Source: an uncultured Lachnospiraceae bacterium (GTDB lineage Bacteria; Bacillota; Clostridia; Lachnospirales; Lachnospiraceae). From it: 37,188 nt of DNA. A program made the position numbers and the translations under genes. Below the pieces are notes generated by a model. That model worked only from the letters and a program-made list of their open reading frames with translations, ran no database searches and was not told the DNA's origin. The stretch spans positions 1 through 37,188 of the forward strand of contig CANQGL010000017.1 of the NCBI GenBank assembly GCA_947623185.1. The letters run 5' to 3'. Shown here in pieces: positions 8,684 to 15,376 of the stretch (the stretch's first letter is position 1; each line of letters begins with the position of its first letter).

Positions 8684-9452
8684 GATACAGAATGCGTTTA
8701 AAAATAAGAAGGCGTTTATCCCGTTCGTCACCTGCGGCGATCCGTCGCTTGAGGTGACGGAAAAGCTCGTCTACGCGATGGCCGAGGCCGGAGCGGGGCT
8801 GATCGAGCTGGGGATCCCGTTCTCCGATCCGACGGCGGAAGGGCCGGTGATCCAGGCGGCCAATGTGCGCGCGCTTTCGGGCGGCGTGACGACGGATAAG
8901 ATTTTTGAGATGGTAGCGAGGATCCGCAAGAACACGCAGGTTCCGATGGTCTTCATGACCTACGCGAACGTGGTCTTCTCCTACGGGACGGAGCGCTTCA
9001 TCGCGCGGGCGGCGGAGCTCGGCATGGACGGTCTGATCCTGCCGGATGTACCGTTTGAGGAAAAGGAAGAGTTTGATACGGTCTGCAAGCAGTACGGGAT
9101 GGACCTGATCTCCCTGATCGCACCCACGTCATTCGACCGGATCCGCATGATCGCGAAGGAGGCGAGCGGATTCGTCTACTGCGTATCGTCGCTCGGCGTT
9201 ACCGGCGTCCGCAGCGAGATCACGACCGACATCGGCGGGATGGTGCGGTTGGTGAAGGAAGTGCGCGATATCCCCTGCGCGGTCGGTTTCGGCATCTCCA
9301 CGCCGGAACAGGCGGCGAAGATGGCGGGCCTCTCCGACGGAGCGATCGTCGGCTCGGCGATCGTCAAGCTCTGCGCACAGTACGGGGCGGACTGCGTGCC
9401 GTATGTGAAAGAGTATGTGACAAAGATGTGCGAGGCGGTCGCGGGAGCGTGA
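8676..9452 (+). CDS. trpA: Tryptophan synthase alpha subunit
   Basis: A 258-residue TIM-barrel enzyme that splits indole-3-glycerol phosphate into indole and glyceraldehyde-3-phosphate and passes indole to Trp[12 protein letters not shown] starts the barrel. Glu44 in [10 protein letters not shown] matches catalytic Glu49 of Salmonella TrpA. VGFGIS and GSAIVKL are the phosphate-binding loops. The position of Salmonella Asp60 is a Glu here (Glu55 in TAEGPVIQ). I recall that Glu occurs at this site in some Firmicute TrpA proteins, so this need not mean loss of activity. It overlaps trpB by 8 bases and is the last gene of the T-box operon. Its presence next to a kinase implies the operon's substrate is indole-3-glycerol phosphate or leads to it. 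Confidence 0.96.
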   Translation: MSKIQNAFKNKKAFIPFVTCGDPSLEVTEKLVYAMAEAGAGLIELGIPFSDPTAEGPVIQAANVRALSGGVTTDKIFEMVARIRKNTQVPMVFMTYANVVFSYGTERFIARAAELGMDGLILPDVPFEEKEEFDTVCKQYGMDLISLIAPTSFDRIRMIAKEASGFVYCVSSLGVTGVRSEITTDIGGMVRLVKEVRDIPCAVGFGISTPEQAAKMAGLSDGAIVGSAIVKLCAQYGADCVPYVKEYVTKMCEAVAGA

Positions 9453-9510
9453 GGAAGGCGCGCTTTGCGGCGGAAGAATATTGAAGACCGAATCTTTATG
9501 AGAGAGAAAG

Positions 9511-9538
9511 CAGCTTGCCGTATGACAGGCTGTTTTTT
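9511..9538 (+). terminator. Intrinsic terminator after trpA
   Basis: CAGCTTG (9511-9517) pairs with CAGGCTG (9526-9532), with one G-U pair, and is followed at once by six Ts. It lies 59 bases past the trpA stop and closes the T-box operon. Confidence 0.8.
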
Positions 9539-9615
9539 ATGGCAGGAACGTTCTGCTTTCGACGAAAGATGCCATGATAGCAAAATATGGCCTGCCCTGA
9601 CTTCTGCTTAAATGC

Positions 9616-9644
9616 TTGACAAAATGTCGAAAAATGTATAGAAT
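9616..9644 (+). promoter_or_regulatory. Sigma-A promoter of the S41-like lipoprotein gene
   Basis: TTGACA (9616-9621), a 17-bp spacer and TAGAAT (9639-9644), followed by about 90 bases of AT-rich leader to the gene at 9735. No riboswitch-like structure was recognised in that leader. Confidence 0.75.
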
Positions 9645-9734
9645 AGCTCAACAACAATGTGCACATCATGGCAATCAAAACATTTTTCTTACAACGGTCA
9701 CTATAAGTCGTATAAGAATCAGTAGGGAGGGCAT

Positions 9735-11276
9735 ATGAAAAAATTGGCATTGGCAGGAGGAATTGCCGCCGTGGTGGTCGCCTGTTCTGCCTGTTCCGCA
9801 GCCATGAAGAACCGGGAGGACATGTATCTGGAGCGCAGCATTGATCTGGCCCGGATCTGGCATTCCGCGACGCAGTATTACGGATACTGGGATCGCCTTG
9901 GAGGGACGGCACAGTGGGATGACGCCTATGAGAATGCGGTCGCCGGGCTGAAAAACTGCAGAACGGATTTTGAATACCTTGCTTTGCTGGAAGAATTTCT
10001 TGCCGTTCTGAAAGACGGACGCGCAGGCGTTCTGGACGGCGCCGGGATCGGCCGGTATCCGGAGGGATTCCGCACGGACGCAAAGTCGCTTGACTGGGGC
10101 GTTCTGCCGTTTGGCGTGGATGAGATCGACGGGACTTTCGTCGTTTCCGAGCGCTTAAGCGGAAGCGAGGTGCCGCTGTATTCTGAGATACTCCAGCTTG
10201 ACGGAAGAGAACCGCTTGAATATCTGGAGGAAAAATACGGAAACCGCGTAGGGGCGCAGACTGCGGGAGCCCGCGCGGATATGCTGGCCTCGGCGCTGCG
10301 GTTTGCGGAGGCCGGGACGAAGATCCGCGTTTCCTATGAAACCGCGGAGGGAGAGAGCCGGACGGTTTCCCTCACATACAAAAAAGAAAATTTGAACGTG
10401 CCCGAGGCGGAGACAGCGGAATTTTTGCTTCCGGGCGAACCGGTCTATGAGGGAAGCGCCTTTAACATTTATGAAAAGGACGGGATCTCGTGTATCCGGT
10501 TTCAGGCGCTCCACGGACAAGATACGGTCCGTGAATTCGAGGAACAGGCTCTTCCGCTGCTCTGGAAAAGTTCCGGCTGTATTTTGGATATGCGCGGCTG
10601 CGAAACCGGAGACAGCTATGTTTCGACAGGGATCATGCGGTATTTTGCCGGAAAGGAGCTTCCCCCGTTTATCATGACTTCCCCGCTGAAAAGCGGACTG
10701 GATATGAGGATCGCAAAACAGATCGAGTTAAAGGTCCCCGGGAGCGAGATCTATGAAGGAACGGAGCTGGCAAAGCGAGGAGCGGCGATGAACTCCGGGC
10801 AGTATTATTACTCGCTGACCGGGGAGAACGATGAATTCTGCGAATCGGTACAGACGCAGGACAGGAAGGAACTGGAAGAAATCGAAAAGCGGTACTTCTG
10901 GCACCCGATGGCGGAGGAAAAGGGAGAGGGCTCCGGATCTCCGGTCCGCGAAAAACCGTGCGTGATGCTGATTGGCAAGAAAACGGCGACAGGCGGCGAG
11001 TGCATGGCCGCAATGGCGAGGGAAGCGGGCGTTACGCTGATCGGTGAAAATACGGCTGGAGTTTTCGGCGACGCGGTCATGGAGCAGCTGAAAAACGGCT
11101 GGATCGTTATGTTTTCCGCCGGAAACATTTATGCCCCCAACGGGGATGCGATATGGAACAAAGGAATCGCCCCGGATATCGAACATTCGGTATCGCTTGC
11201 GGATTACAGAAACGGGACGGATTCAACGATGGAGTTCGCGATGGAGTATGTCTGTGATACCAGAATTAACGATTAA
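9735..11276 (+). CDS. Peptidase S41-like lipoprotein, probably catalytically altered
   Basis: A 513-residue exported protein. Residues 1-20 form a lipoprotein-type signal (VVVACSAC, lipid on one of the two Cys). A helical region with IDLARIWHSATQYYGYWDRL resembles the N-terminal bundle of S41 (C-terminal-processing/tricorn-like) proteases. A PDZ-like stretch (about 115-220) and a C-terminal S41-like core follow, with CILDMRGCETG and LIGKKTATGGECMAAMAREAG. In active S41 enzymes the last motif reads roughly TxSSAE with the nucleophilic Ser; here it reads TATGGE, so the nucleophile seems to be missing. The final codons (R-I-N-D-stop) lie inside the first unit of a downstream repeat array. Ribosome-binding site AGGGAGG. 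It may bind peptides rather than cut them (inference). Confidence 0.6.
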   Translation: MKKLALAGGIAAVVVACSACSAAMKNREDMYLERSIDLARIWHSATQYYGYWDRLGGTAQWDDAYENAVAGLKNCRTDFEYLALLEEFLAVLKDGRAGVLDGAGIGRYPEGFRTDAKSLDWGVLPFGVDEIDGTFVVSERLSGSEVPLYSEILQLDGREPLEYLEEKYGNRVGAQTAGARADMLASALRFAEAGTKIRVSYETAEGESRTVSLTYKKENLNVPEAETAEFLLPGEPVYEGSAFNIYEKDGISCIRFQALHGQDTVREFEEQALPLLWKSSGCILDMRGCETGDSYVSTGIMRYFAGKELPPFIMTSPLKSGLDMRIAKQIELKVPGSEIYEGTELAKRGAAMNSGQYYYSLTGENDEFCESVQTQDRKELEEIEKRYFWHPMAEEKGEGSGSPVREKPCVMLIGKKTATGGECMAAMAREAGVTLIGENTAGVFGDAVMEQLKNGWIVMFSAGNIYAPNGDAIWNKGIAPDIEHSVSLADYRNGTDSTMEFAMEYVCDTRIND

Positions 11277-11426
11277 ACGATCCGAATTAACGATTATAGC
11301 ATTAGAATGAACGATAAAACTGCAAGAATTAACGATTTTACCACCAGAATTAACGATAAAAGTGCAAATATCAACTGTAAACTGCAAGAATGAACGATTT
11401 TGTTAATTTGAATCGTTAATTCTTGC
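11263..11426 (+). repeat. 21-bp-period array of GAATTAACGAT units ending in an inverted copy
   Basis: Units of GAATTAACGAT (or GAATGAACGAT) start at 11263, 11284, 11305, 11326, 11347, a degenerate one at 11368, and 11388. The first five are spaced by exactly 21 bp, two helical turns. An inverted copy at 11412-11422 pairs with the last unit: 11384-11399 and 11411-11426 make a 16-bp stem with one mismatch around an 11-base loop. Unit 1 supplies the stop codon of the preceding gene. There are no unique spacers, so this is not CRISPR. It could be an iteron-like binding array. Confidence 0.85.
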
Positions 11427-11457
11427 GTTGACTTGACGACCACGATTTTTGACTTTC

Positions 11458-11532
11458 CGGACAAAATACCCGGAATTTTATATTGAAAAGCGGACAAAAA
11501 CAGTGAAATTTTATATTGAAAAACGGACAAAA
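11458..11532 (+). repeat. 33-bp-period repeats (CGGACAAAA) before the AAA_14 gene
   Basis: CGGACAAAA occurs at 11458, 11491 and 11524, spaced by exactly 33 bp. The second and third are preceded by the same ATTTTATATTGAAAA block, giving two 26-bp near-identical units (11474-11499 and 11507-11532). The array ends 14 bases before a -35 box, so it looks like an upstream control region. Confidence 0.8.
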
Positions 11533-11546
11533 CTTTGAAACCGCTG

Positions 11547-11575
11547 TTGTAAAAAGGGATCGATCGCGCTATAAT
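11547..11575 (+). promoter_or_regulatory. Promoter of the AAA_14/DUF4143 ATPase gene
   Basis: TTGTAA (11547-11552), a 17-bp spacer and a perfect TATAAT (11570-11575). It is 35 bases upstream of the ATG at 11611 and just downstream of the 33-bp repeats. Confidence 0.75.
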
Positions 11576-11610
11576 AAACGTAAGTATAATGAATAAAGGA
11601 AATGTGAGCG

Positions 11611-12972
11611 ATGATTTCAAGAAAAATCGAAAAAGAATTGCAGCGTTTTTACGATCGGGATGAAAAAAAGGCCCTGCTTATTACGGGAGCCAGACAGGTT
11701 GGCAAAACTTTTATCATAAGAGAATTCGGGAAACGGTTTTCTTCCTTTGTGGAGATCAATTTTTATGAAAACAAACAGGCTCAATCTCTGTTTGAAGGAG
11801 CAAAGGACAGCGGAGATCTGCTGTTTCGCCTGTCGGCAATTTCGGATTCCCGGCTGATCCCCGGAGAGACGCTGATCTTTTTTGATGAAGTCCAGGAATG
11901 CAGTGAGATCGTAACGGCGATCAAATTCCTTGTAGAGGAAGGGAGTTATCGCTATATCCTCAGCGGGTCGCTTCTGGGAGTTGACCTGAAAGATATCCGT
12001 TCGGTCCCGGTCGGGTATATGGACGTAATGGAAATGTACCCGCTTGACTTTGAGGAATTTGCAGCGGCGAATCAGGTATCGCCCGGGATCATCGGGACGT
12101 TAAGGGATTCTTTTGAAAACAGAACGCCGGTAGACAGTCTGATCCATGAGAAAATGCTGGAGCTGTTCCGACTGTATCTGATAATCGGAGGTATGCCGGC
12201 GGCGGTTGAACGCTATCTTGAAACGAACAATCTTCAGCAGGTGATTCGGGAACAAAAAGCCATTATTACAATGTATAAAAAGGACATTGCCCGTTATGAT
12301 CCGGAAGAGAAACTGTATCTCGAGGACATTTTTGACCTGATCCCCAGTGAGCTGAACAGTAAGAATAAACGGTTTATCCTGAAAAATCTCAACGAAAACT
12401 TTAAACTGTCAAGATATCGGAACAGCTTTTTATGGCTCCGTGACGCGGGCGTTGCGCTGCCGGCTTTCTGCGTTGACGAACCGGCCGCGCCGCTGCTTCT
12501 TTCAAAGTCCACCAATCTGTTCAAACTGTTTCTTTCGGATGTCGGGCTGCTGGCATGTATGTATATGAACGATATCCAGATCCGGATCCTGAACCGGGAA
12601 AAGGATATCAACTTTGGCTCCGTATATGAAAACGCGGCCGCACAGGAATTGAAAGCACACGGATTTGACCTTTATTATTTCAACAGCAGAAAACAGGGAG
12701 AGCTTGATTTCCTGGTGGAAAAGGGCGGCGACGTCATGCCGATCGAGATAAAATCCGGGAAAGACTATACGAGGCACGCTGCGCTTTCCAATGTCCTTGA
12801 GAATGAAAGATATGCGATCCCTGCAGCCTGTGTATTCCATAACGGGAATGTCAGCTCCGCAGGAAAGATCGGCTATTATCCGATCTATATGCTGATGTTT
12901 GTCCAACGGGAAAAGGCGCCTCGGGAGGTAATCTACCGATTTGACCCGGGGATTCTGAGACAGGAAAAATGA
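11611..12972 (+). CDS. AAA_14 / DUF4143 ATP-binding protein
   Basis: A 453-residue protein of the widespread but uncharacterised AAA_14-DUF4143 class. The ATPase domain has Walker A GARQVGKT (26-33) and Walker B LIFFDEVQE. A helical middle region follows, and the C-terminal DUF4143 region holds GELDFLVEKG...MPIEIKSGK, the D..ExK pattern of a PD-(D/E)XK nuclease-like fold. Many members may bind or cut DNA, but function is not established. It is monocistronic: its own promoter lies upstream, and a new promoter follows at 13010. Its base composition is visibly AT-richer than the flanking genes, and it is preceded by two repeat arrays, which suggests acquisition by transfer. Start supported by AAAGGAA before the ATG. 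Confidence 0.85.
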   Translation: MISRKIEKELQRFYDRDEKKALLITGARQVGKTFIIREFGKRFSSFVEINFYENKQAQSLFEGAKDSGDLLFRLSAISDSRLIPGETLIFFDEVQECSEIVTAIKFLVEEGSYRYILSGSLLGVDLKDIRSVPVGYMDVMEMYPLDFEEFAAANQVSPGIIGTLRDSFENRTPVDSLIHEKMLELFRLYLIIGGMPAAVERYLETNNLQQVIREQKAIITMYKKDIARYDPEEKLYLEDIFDLIPSELNSKNKRFILKNLNENFKLSRYRNSFLWLRDAGVALPAFCVDEPAAPLLLSKSTNLFKLFLSDVGLLACMYMNDIQIRILNREKDINFGSVYENAAAQELKAHGFDLYYFNSRKQGELDFLVEKGGDVMPIEIKSGKDYTRHAALSNVLENERYAIPAACVFHNGNVSSAGKIGYYPIYMLMFVQREKAPREVIYRFDPGILRQEK

Positions 12973-13009
12973 TCCCGCACAGGCGCATTATGGAAACGGT
13001 AAAAATTTC

Positions 13010-13039
13010 TTGACAATCCTTTTCACTCAACATAGAATG
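13010..13039 (+). promoter_or_regulatory. Sigma-A promoter of the moxR operon
   Basis: TTGACA (13010-13015), an 18-bp spacer and TAGAAT (13034-13039), about 87 bases before the moxR ATG. Confidence 0.7.
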
Positions 13040-13067
13040 ATATTATCGGACTGGAAAGGTATGGAGG

Positions 13068-13091
13068 GGGCAGCGAAAAACTGCCCCTTTG
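13068..13091 (+). promoter_or_regulatory. Leader hairpin before moxR, terminator-like
   Basis: A perfect 7-bp stem, GGGGCAG (13068-13074) with CTGCCCC (13082-13088), closes an A-rich loop and is followed by TTTGCTTTT. It lies between the promoter and the ribosome-binding site. It could attenuate transcription or protect the 5' end; the T-run is short and interrupted. Confidence 0.45.
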
Positions 13092-13125
13092 CTTTTGCCG
13101 GAAATACAGACGGGAGGAAACGGCC

Positions 13126-14097
13126 ATGCTGACAACGGCGCAATACGCGGAACTTCTGGAAAAGGAGACGGAGAAGATCATCGTCGGAAAACGGAGTCAG
13201 ATCGAATTGATTTTGACGGCGCTGTTTTCGGGCGGACATGTTCTCCTAAACGACCTGCCGGGCAGCGGGAAGACGACGCTGGTGAAAACGCTCTCAATCG
13301 CGCTGGGGTGCAGCTTCCGCAGGCTGCAGTTCACCCCGGACCTTCTGCCGTCGGATATCGTCGGAATGACGGTGTTCAACCAGAAAACGTCCGAGTTCGA
13401 GCTCGTGAAGGGGCCGGTGCACACGAACATCCTGCTGGCGGACGAGATCAACCGCGCGATCCCGCGCACGCAGTCGGCGCTTCTCGAGGCGATGGAAGAA
13501 GGACAGACGACGATCGATGGGCGGACATTGGCCCTGCCGCAGCCGTTTTTGGTGATGGCAACGCAGAATCCGGTCGAGAGGGAGAGCACGTTCATGCTCC
13601 CGGCGGCGCAGATGGACCGCTTTTTCATCAGCCTTTCGCTCGGCTATCCGGAAGCCGGGGAGGAGATGGCGATCTTAAGCCATCTCGGCGACGGAACGCC
13701 CTTTGACGAGGTGCAGGCGGTAACGGATCCGCAGACGTTGCTTTCGATCCGCGAAGAGATCCGCAAAGTCGTCGTCTCGGAGGACTGCCTGCGCTATATC
13801 GTGAGCCTTGTTCAGGCGACCAGAACAAACGCATGGTTCAGGCAGGGCGCGAGCCCCAGAGCGTCGCGCTGCCTTTATCAGGGCGGCAAGACGCTGGCGG
13901 CGATCCGCGGCCGGAACTATGTGATCCCGGAGGACATTAAGACGATCTGGGAGCCGGTCATGCGCCACCGCGTGGTCCTTACCGGCGAGGCGGCCTTCCG
14001 CAAGAAGACGGCGGACGCGATCCTTGAGGAGATCATGGAAGAAACTCCGGTCCCTCCGTACCAGAAGGAGTTGTTTCATGGAAGAAAGACAAAGTAG
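13126..14097 (+). CDS. MoxR family AAA+ ATPase
   Basis: A 323-residue MoxR-class AAA+ protein. Walker A is LPGSGKTT (44-51), Walker B is LLADEINRA, and the sensor/pore region TQSALLEAMEEGQ and the ATQNPVERESTF motif are typical. An AAA lid of the MoxR type follows. These proteins act as chaperone-like ATPases that insert cofactors or remodel partner proteins, typically coded with DUF58 and membrane proteins, as here. Cytosolic. Ribosome-binding site GGGAGGAA. The DUF58 gene starts inside its last 20 bases, so the two are translationally coupled. The family is certain; the client is unknown. Confidence 0.94.
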   Translation: MLTTAQYAELLEKETEKIIVGKRSQIELILTALFSGGHVLLNDLPGSGKTTLVKTLSIALGCSFRRLQFTPDLLPSDIVGMTVFNQKTSEFELVKGPVHTNILLADEINRAIPRTQSALLEAMEEGQTTIDGRTLALPQPFLVMATQNPVERESTFMLPAAQMDRFFISLSLGYPEAGEEMAILSHLGDGTPFDEVQAVTDPQTLLSIREEIRKVVVSEDCLRYIVSLVQATRTNAWFRQGASPRASRCLYQGGKTLAAIRGRNYVIPEDIKTIWEPVMRHRVVLTGEAAFRKKTADAILEEIMEETPVPPYQKELFHGRKTK

Positions 14098-15376
14098 GAA
14101 CAGTCTGTTCGTCAGTCCGTCGGGTCTGGTGACGCTCCTGTTCTTTGCGGTCCTTGCCAATTATTTTCATGCGTGGCTGATCAGCGCTTTTTTGCTGCTC
14201 TTCTTCCTTCTGTGCCTGAGTTCGTACGTCTGGAGCCGGGGCGTCTGCAAACGGATCGAGATCTCGCTCGACGCGGAGCAGAACGCCTGTTATGCCGGCG
14301 AAGAGGGGATCCTGAAACTGCGCGTAAGGAGCCGCAGCTTCTTTCCGCTGGTGTGGCTGGACGTGGTGATCCCCACCGGCGAAAGGCCCGTCATACGGCA
14401 GAAAGGGACGGACAGGCCGTTTGAATTTGAGATATCCGGGACGGGAAAGCGGCTTACCGGGCTGCGCGAGCGATTCGTCTGGATGCTCTGGCAGCAGGAG
14501 ATCGCCTGGGATGAGGAATATACCGCCGACAGGCGGGGAACGGTCACGATCAACGGAATTTACCTTCAGGCCGGCGACGGATTCGGCCTTTCGGCGAGGG
14601 AGGAACAGTATCCGCTCCCCGCGCCGTTACGCCTTCTCGTCTATCCGAAACGGATCGCGGTGCAGGCCGGGCGTCTTTTGCGCACCACGCAGGAGGAGAC
14701 GGCGCGGAACTACGGTCAGACCGAGGACATCACGGTCCTAAAAAGCAGCCGTCCCTATCAGACCGGCGATCCCATGAAGAAGATCAACTGGCGCCTTCTG
14801 GCGGCCAGCGGTCGGATGATCACGAACCTCTACGAGACGGTGCAGCCCGGATGCGTCGCTTTTGTGCTGGATCTGGAAAGCTTTCGCCGGATCGATGAGA
14901 AAAAGAACGAAAACGGAAACGAGATAAAGGAAGTCCGGCTGCGCCGCGGATCGCTCGAGCGGATGCTGAGCGTGGCGGCGGCCTGCATGGACTGGATCGC
15001 CGCGCGCCGGATCCAGCCGGCGCTTATCGTCCCCGGCTATGGAAGGACCGAAGCGGCCGTCTGCGCGCCGCAGGAGAGCGGAGATACGCTGCCGGCTTGC
15101 ATGGAAGCGCTGGCGATGATCGACTACCGGGCCGAGGATACCGTGTTCCCGCAGAGCGAGTTCTGGCGGCTGAACCATAAAGCGGGCATGATCTATTTCT
15201 GCACGCGGACGGACGGGAAAAATACGTTTACCGAGCTTGCCTCGGAGCTCGGCAGAAACCGGGCCATGTTCCTCGCGCTCGAGAGGACGGCGGAGGGAGG
15301 TTCGGACTGGATCTTCGGCGAGGACATCGGAGCGGTCTGGTCGGAAGAGGAGGAAGTCTATGAGCGGATTTCGTGA
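14078..15376 (+). CDS. DUF58 domain protein, membrane-anchored
   Basis: A 432-residue protein. Two N-terminal membrane segments (about 12-50) are followed by an extracytoplasmic or cytoplasmic beta-rich region, then the DUF58 block around QTEDITVLKSSRPYQTGDPM KKINWRLLAASG, which contains the conserved Y-x-x-GD-x-x-x-x-I-x-W pattern. The C-terminal part resembles a vWA-like fold (CVAFVLDLESF). DUF58 proteins are regular partners of MoxR ATPases. The start at 14078 is chosen over a longer in-frame reading because AAGGAG lies seven bases before it and the membrane segment begins soon after. It overlaps moxR by 20 and the next gene by 17 bases. Confidence 0.88.
   Translation: MEERQSRNSLFVSPSGLVTLLFFAVLANYFHAWLISAFLLLFFLLCLSSYVWSRGVCKRIEISLDAEQNACYAGEEGILKLRVRSRSFFPLVWLDVVIPTGERPVIRQKGTDRPFEFEISGTGKRLTGLRERFVWMLWQQEIAWDEEYTADRRGTVTINGIYLQAGDGFGLSAREEQYPLPAPLRLLVYPKRIAVQAGRLLRTTQEETARNYGQTEDITVLKSSRPYQTGDPMKKINWRLLAASGRMITNLYETVQPGCVAFVLDLESFRRIDEKKNENGNEIKEVRLRRGSLERMLSVAAACMDWIAARRIQPALIVPGYGRTEAAVCAPQESGDTLPACMEALAMIDYRAEDTVFPQSEFWRLNHKAGMIYFCTRTDGKNTFTELASELGRNRAMFLALERTAEGGSDWIFGEDIGAVWSEEEEVYERIS

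Noticed and set aside
11263-11532. CRISPR array
   Set aside because: Units are short, phased and separated by similar AT-rich sequence, with no unique spacers of constant size and no cas genes.
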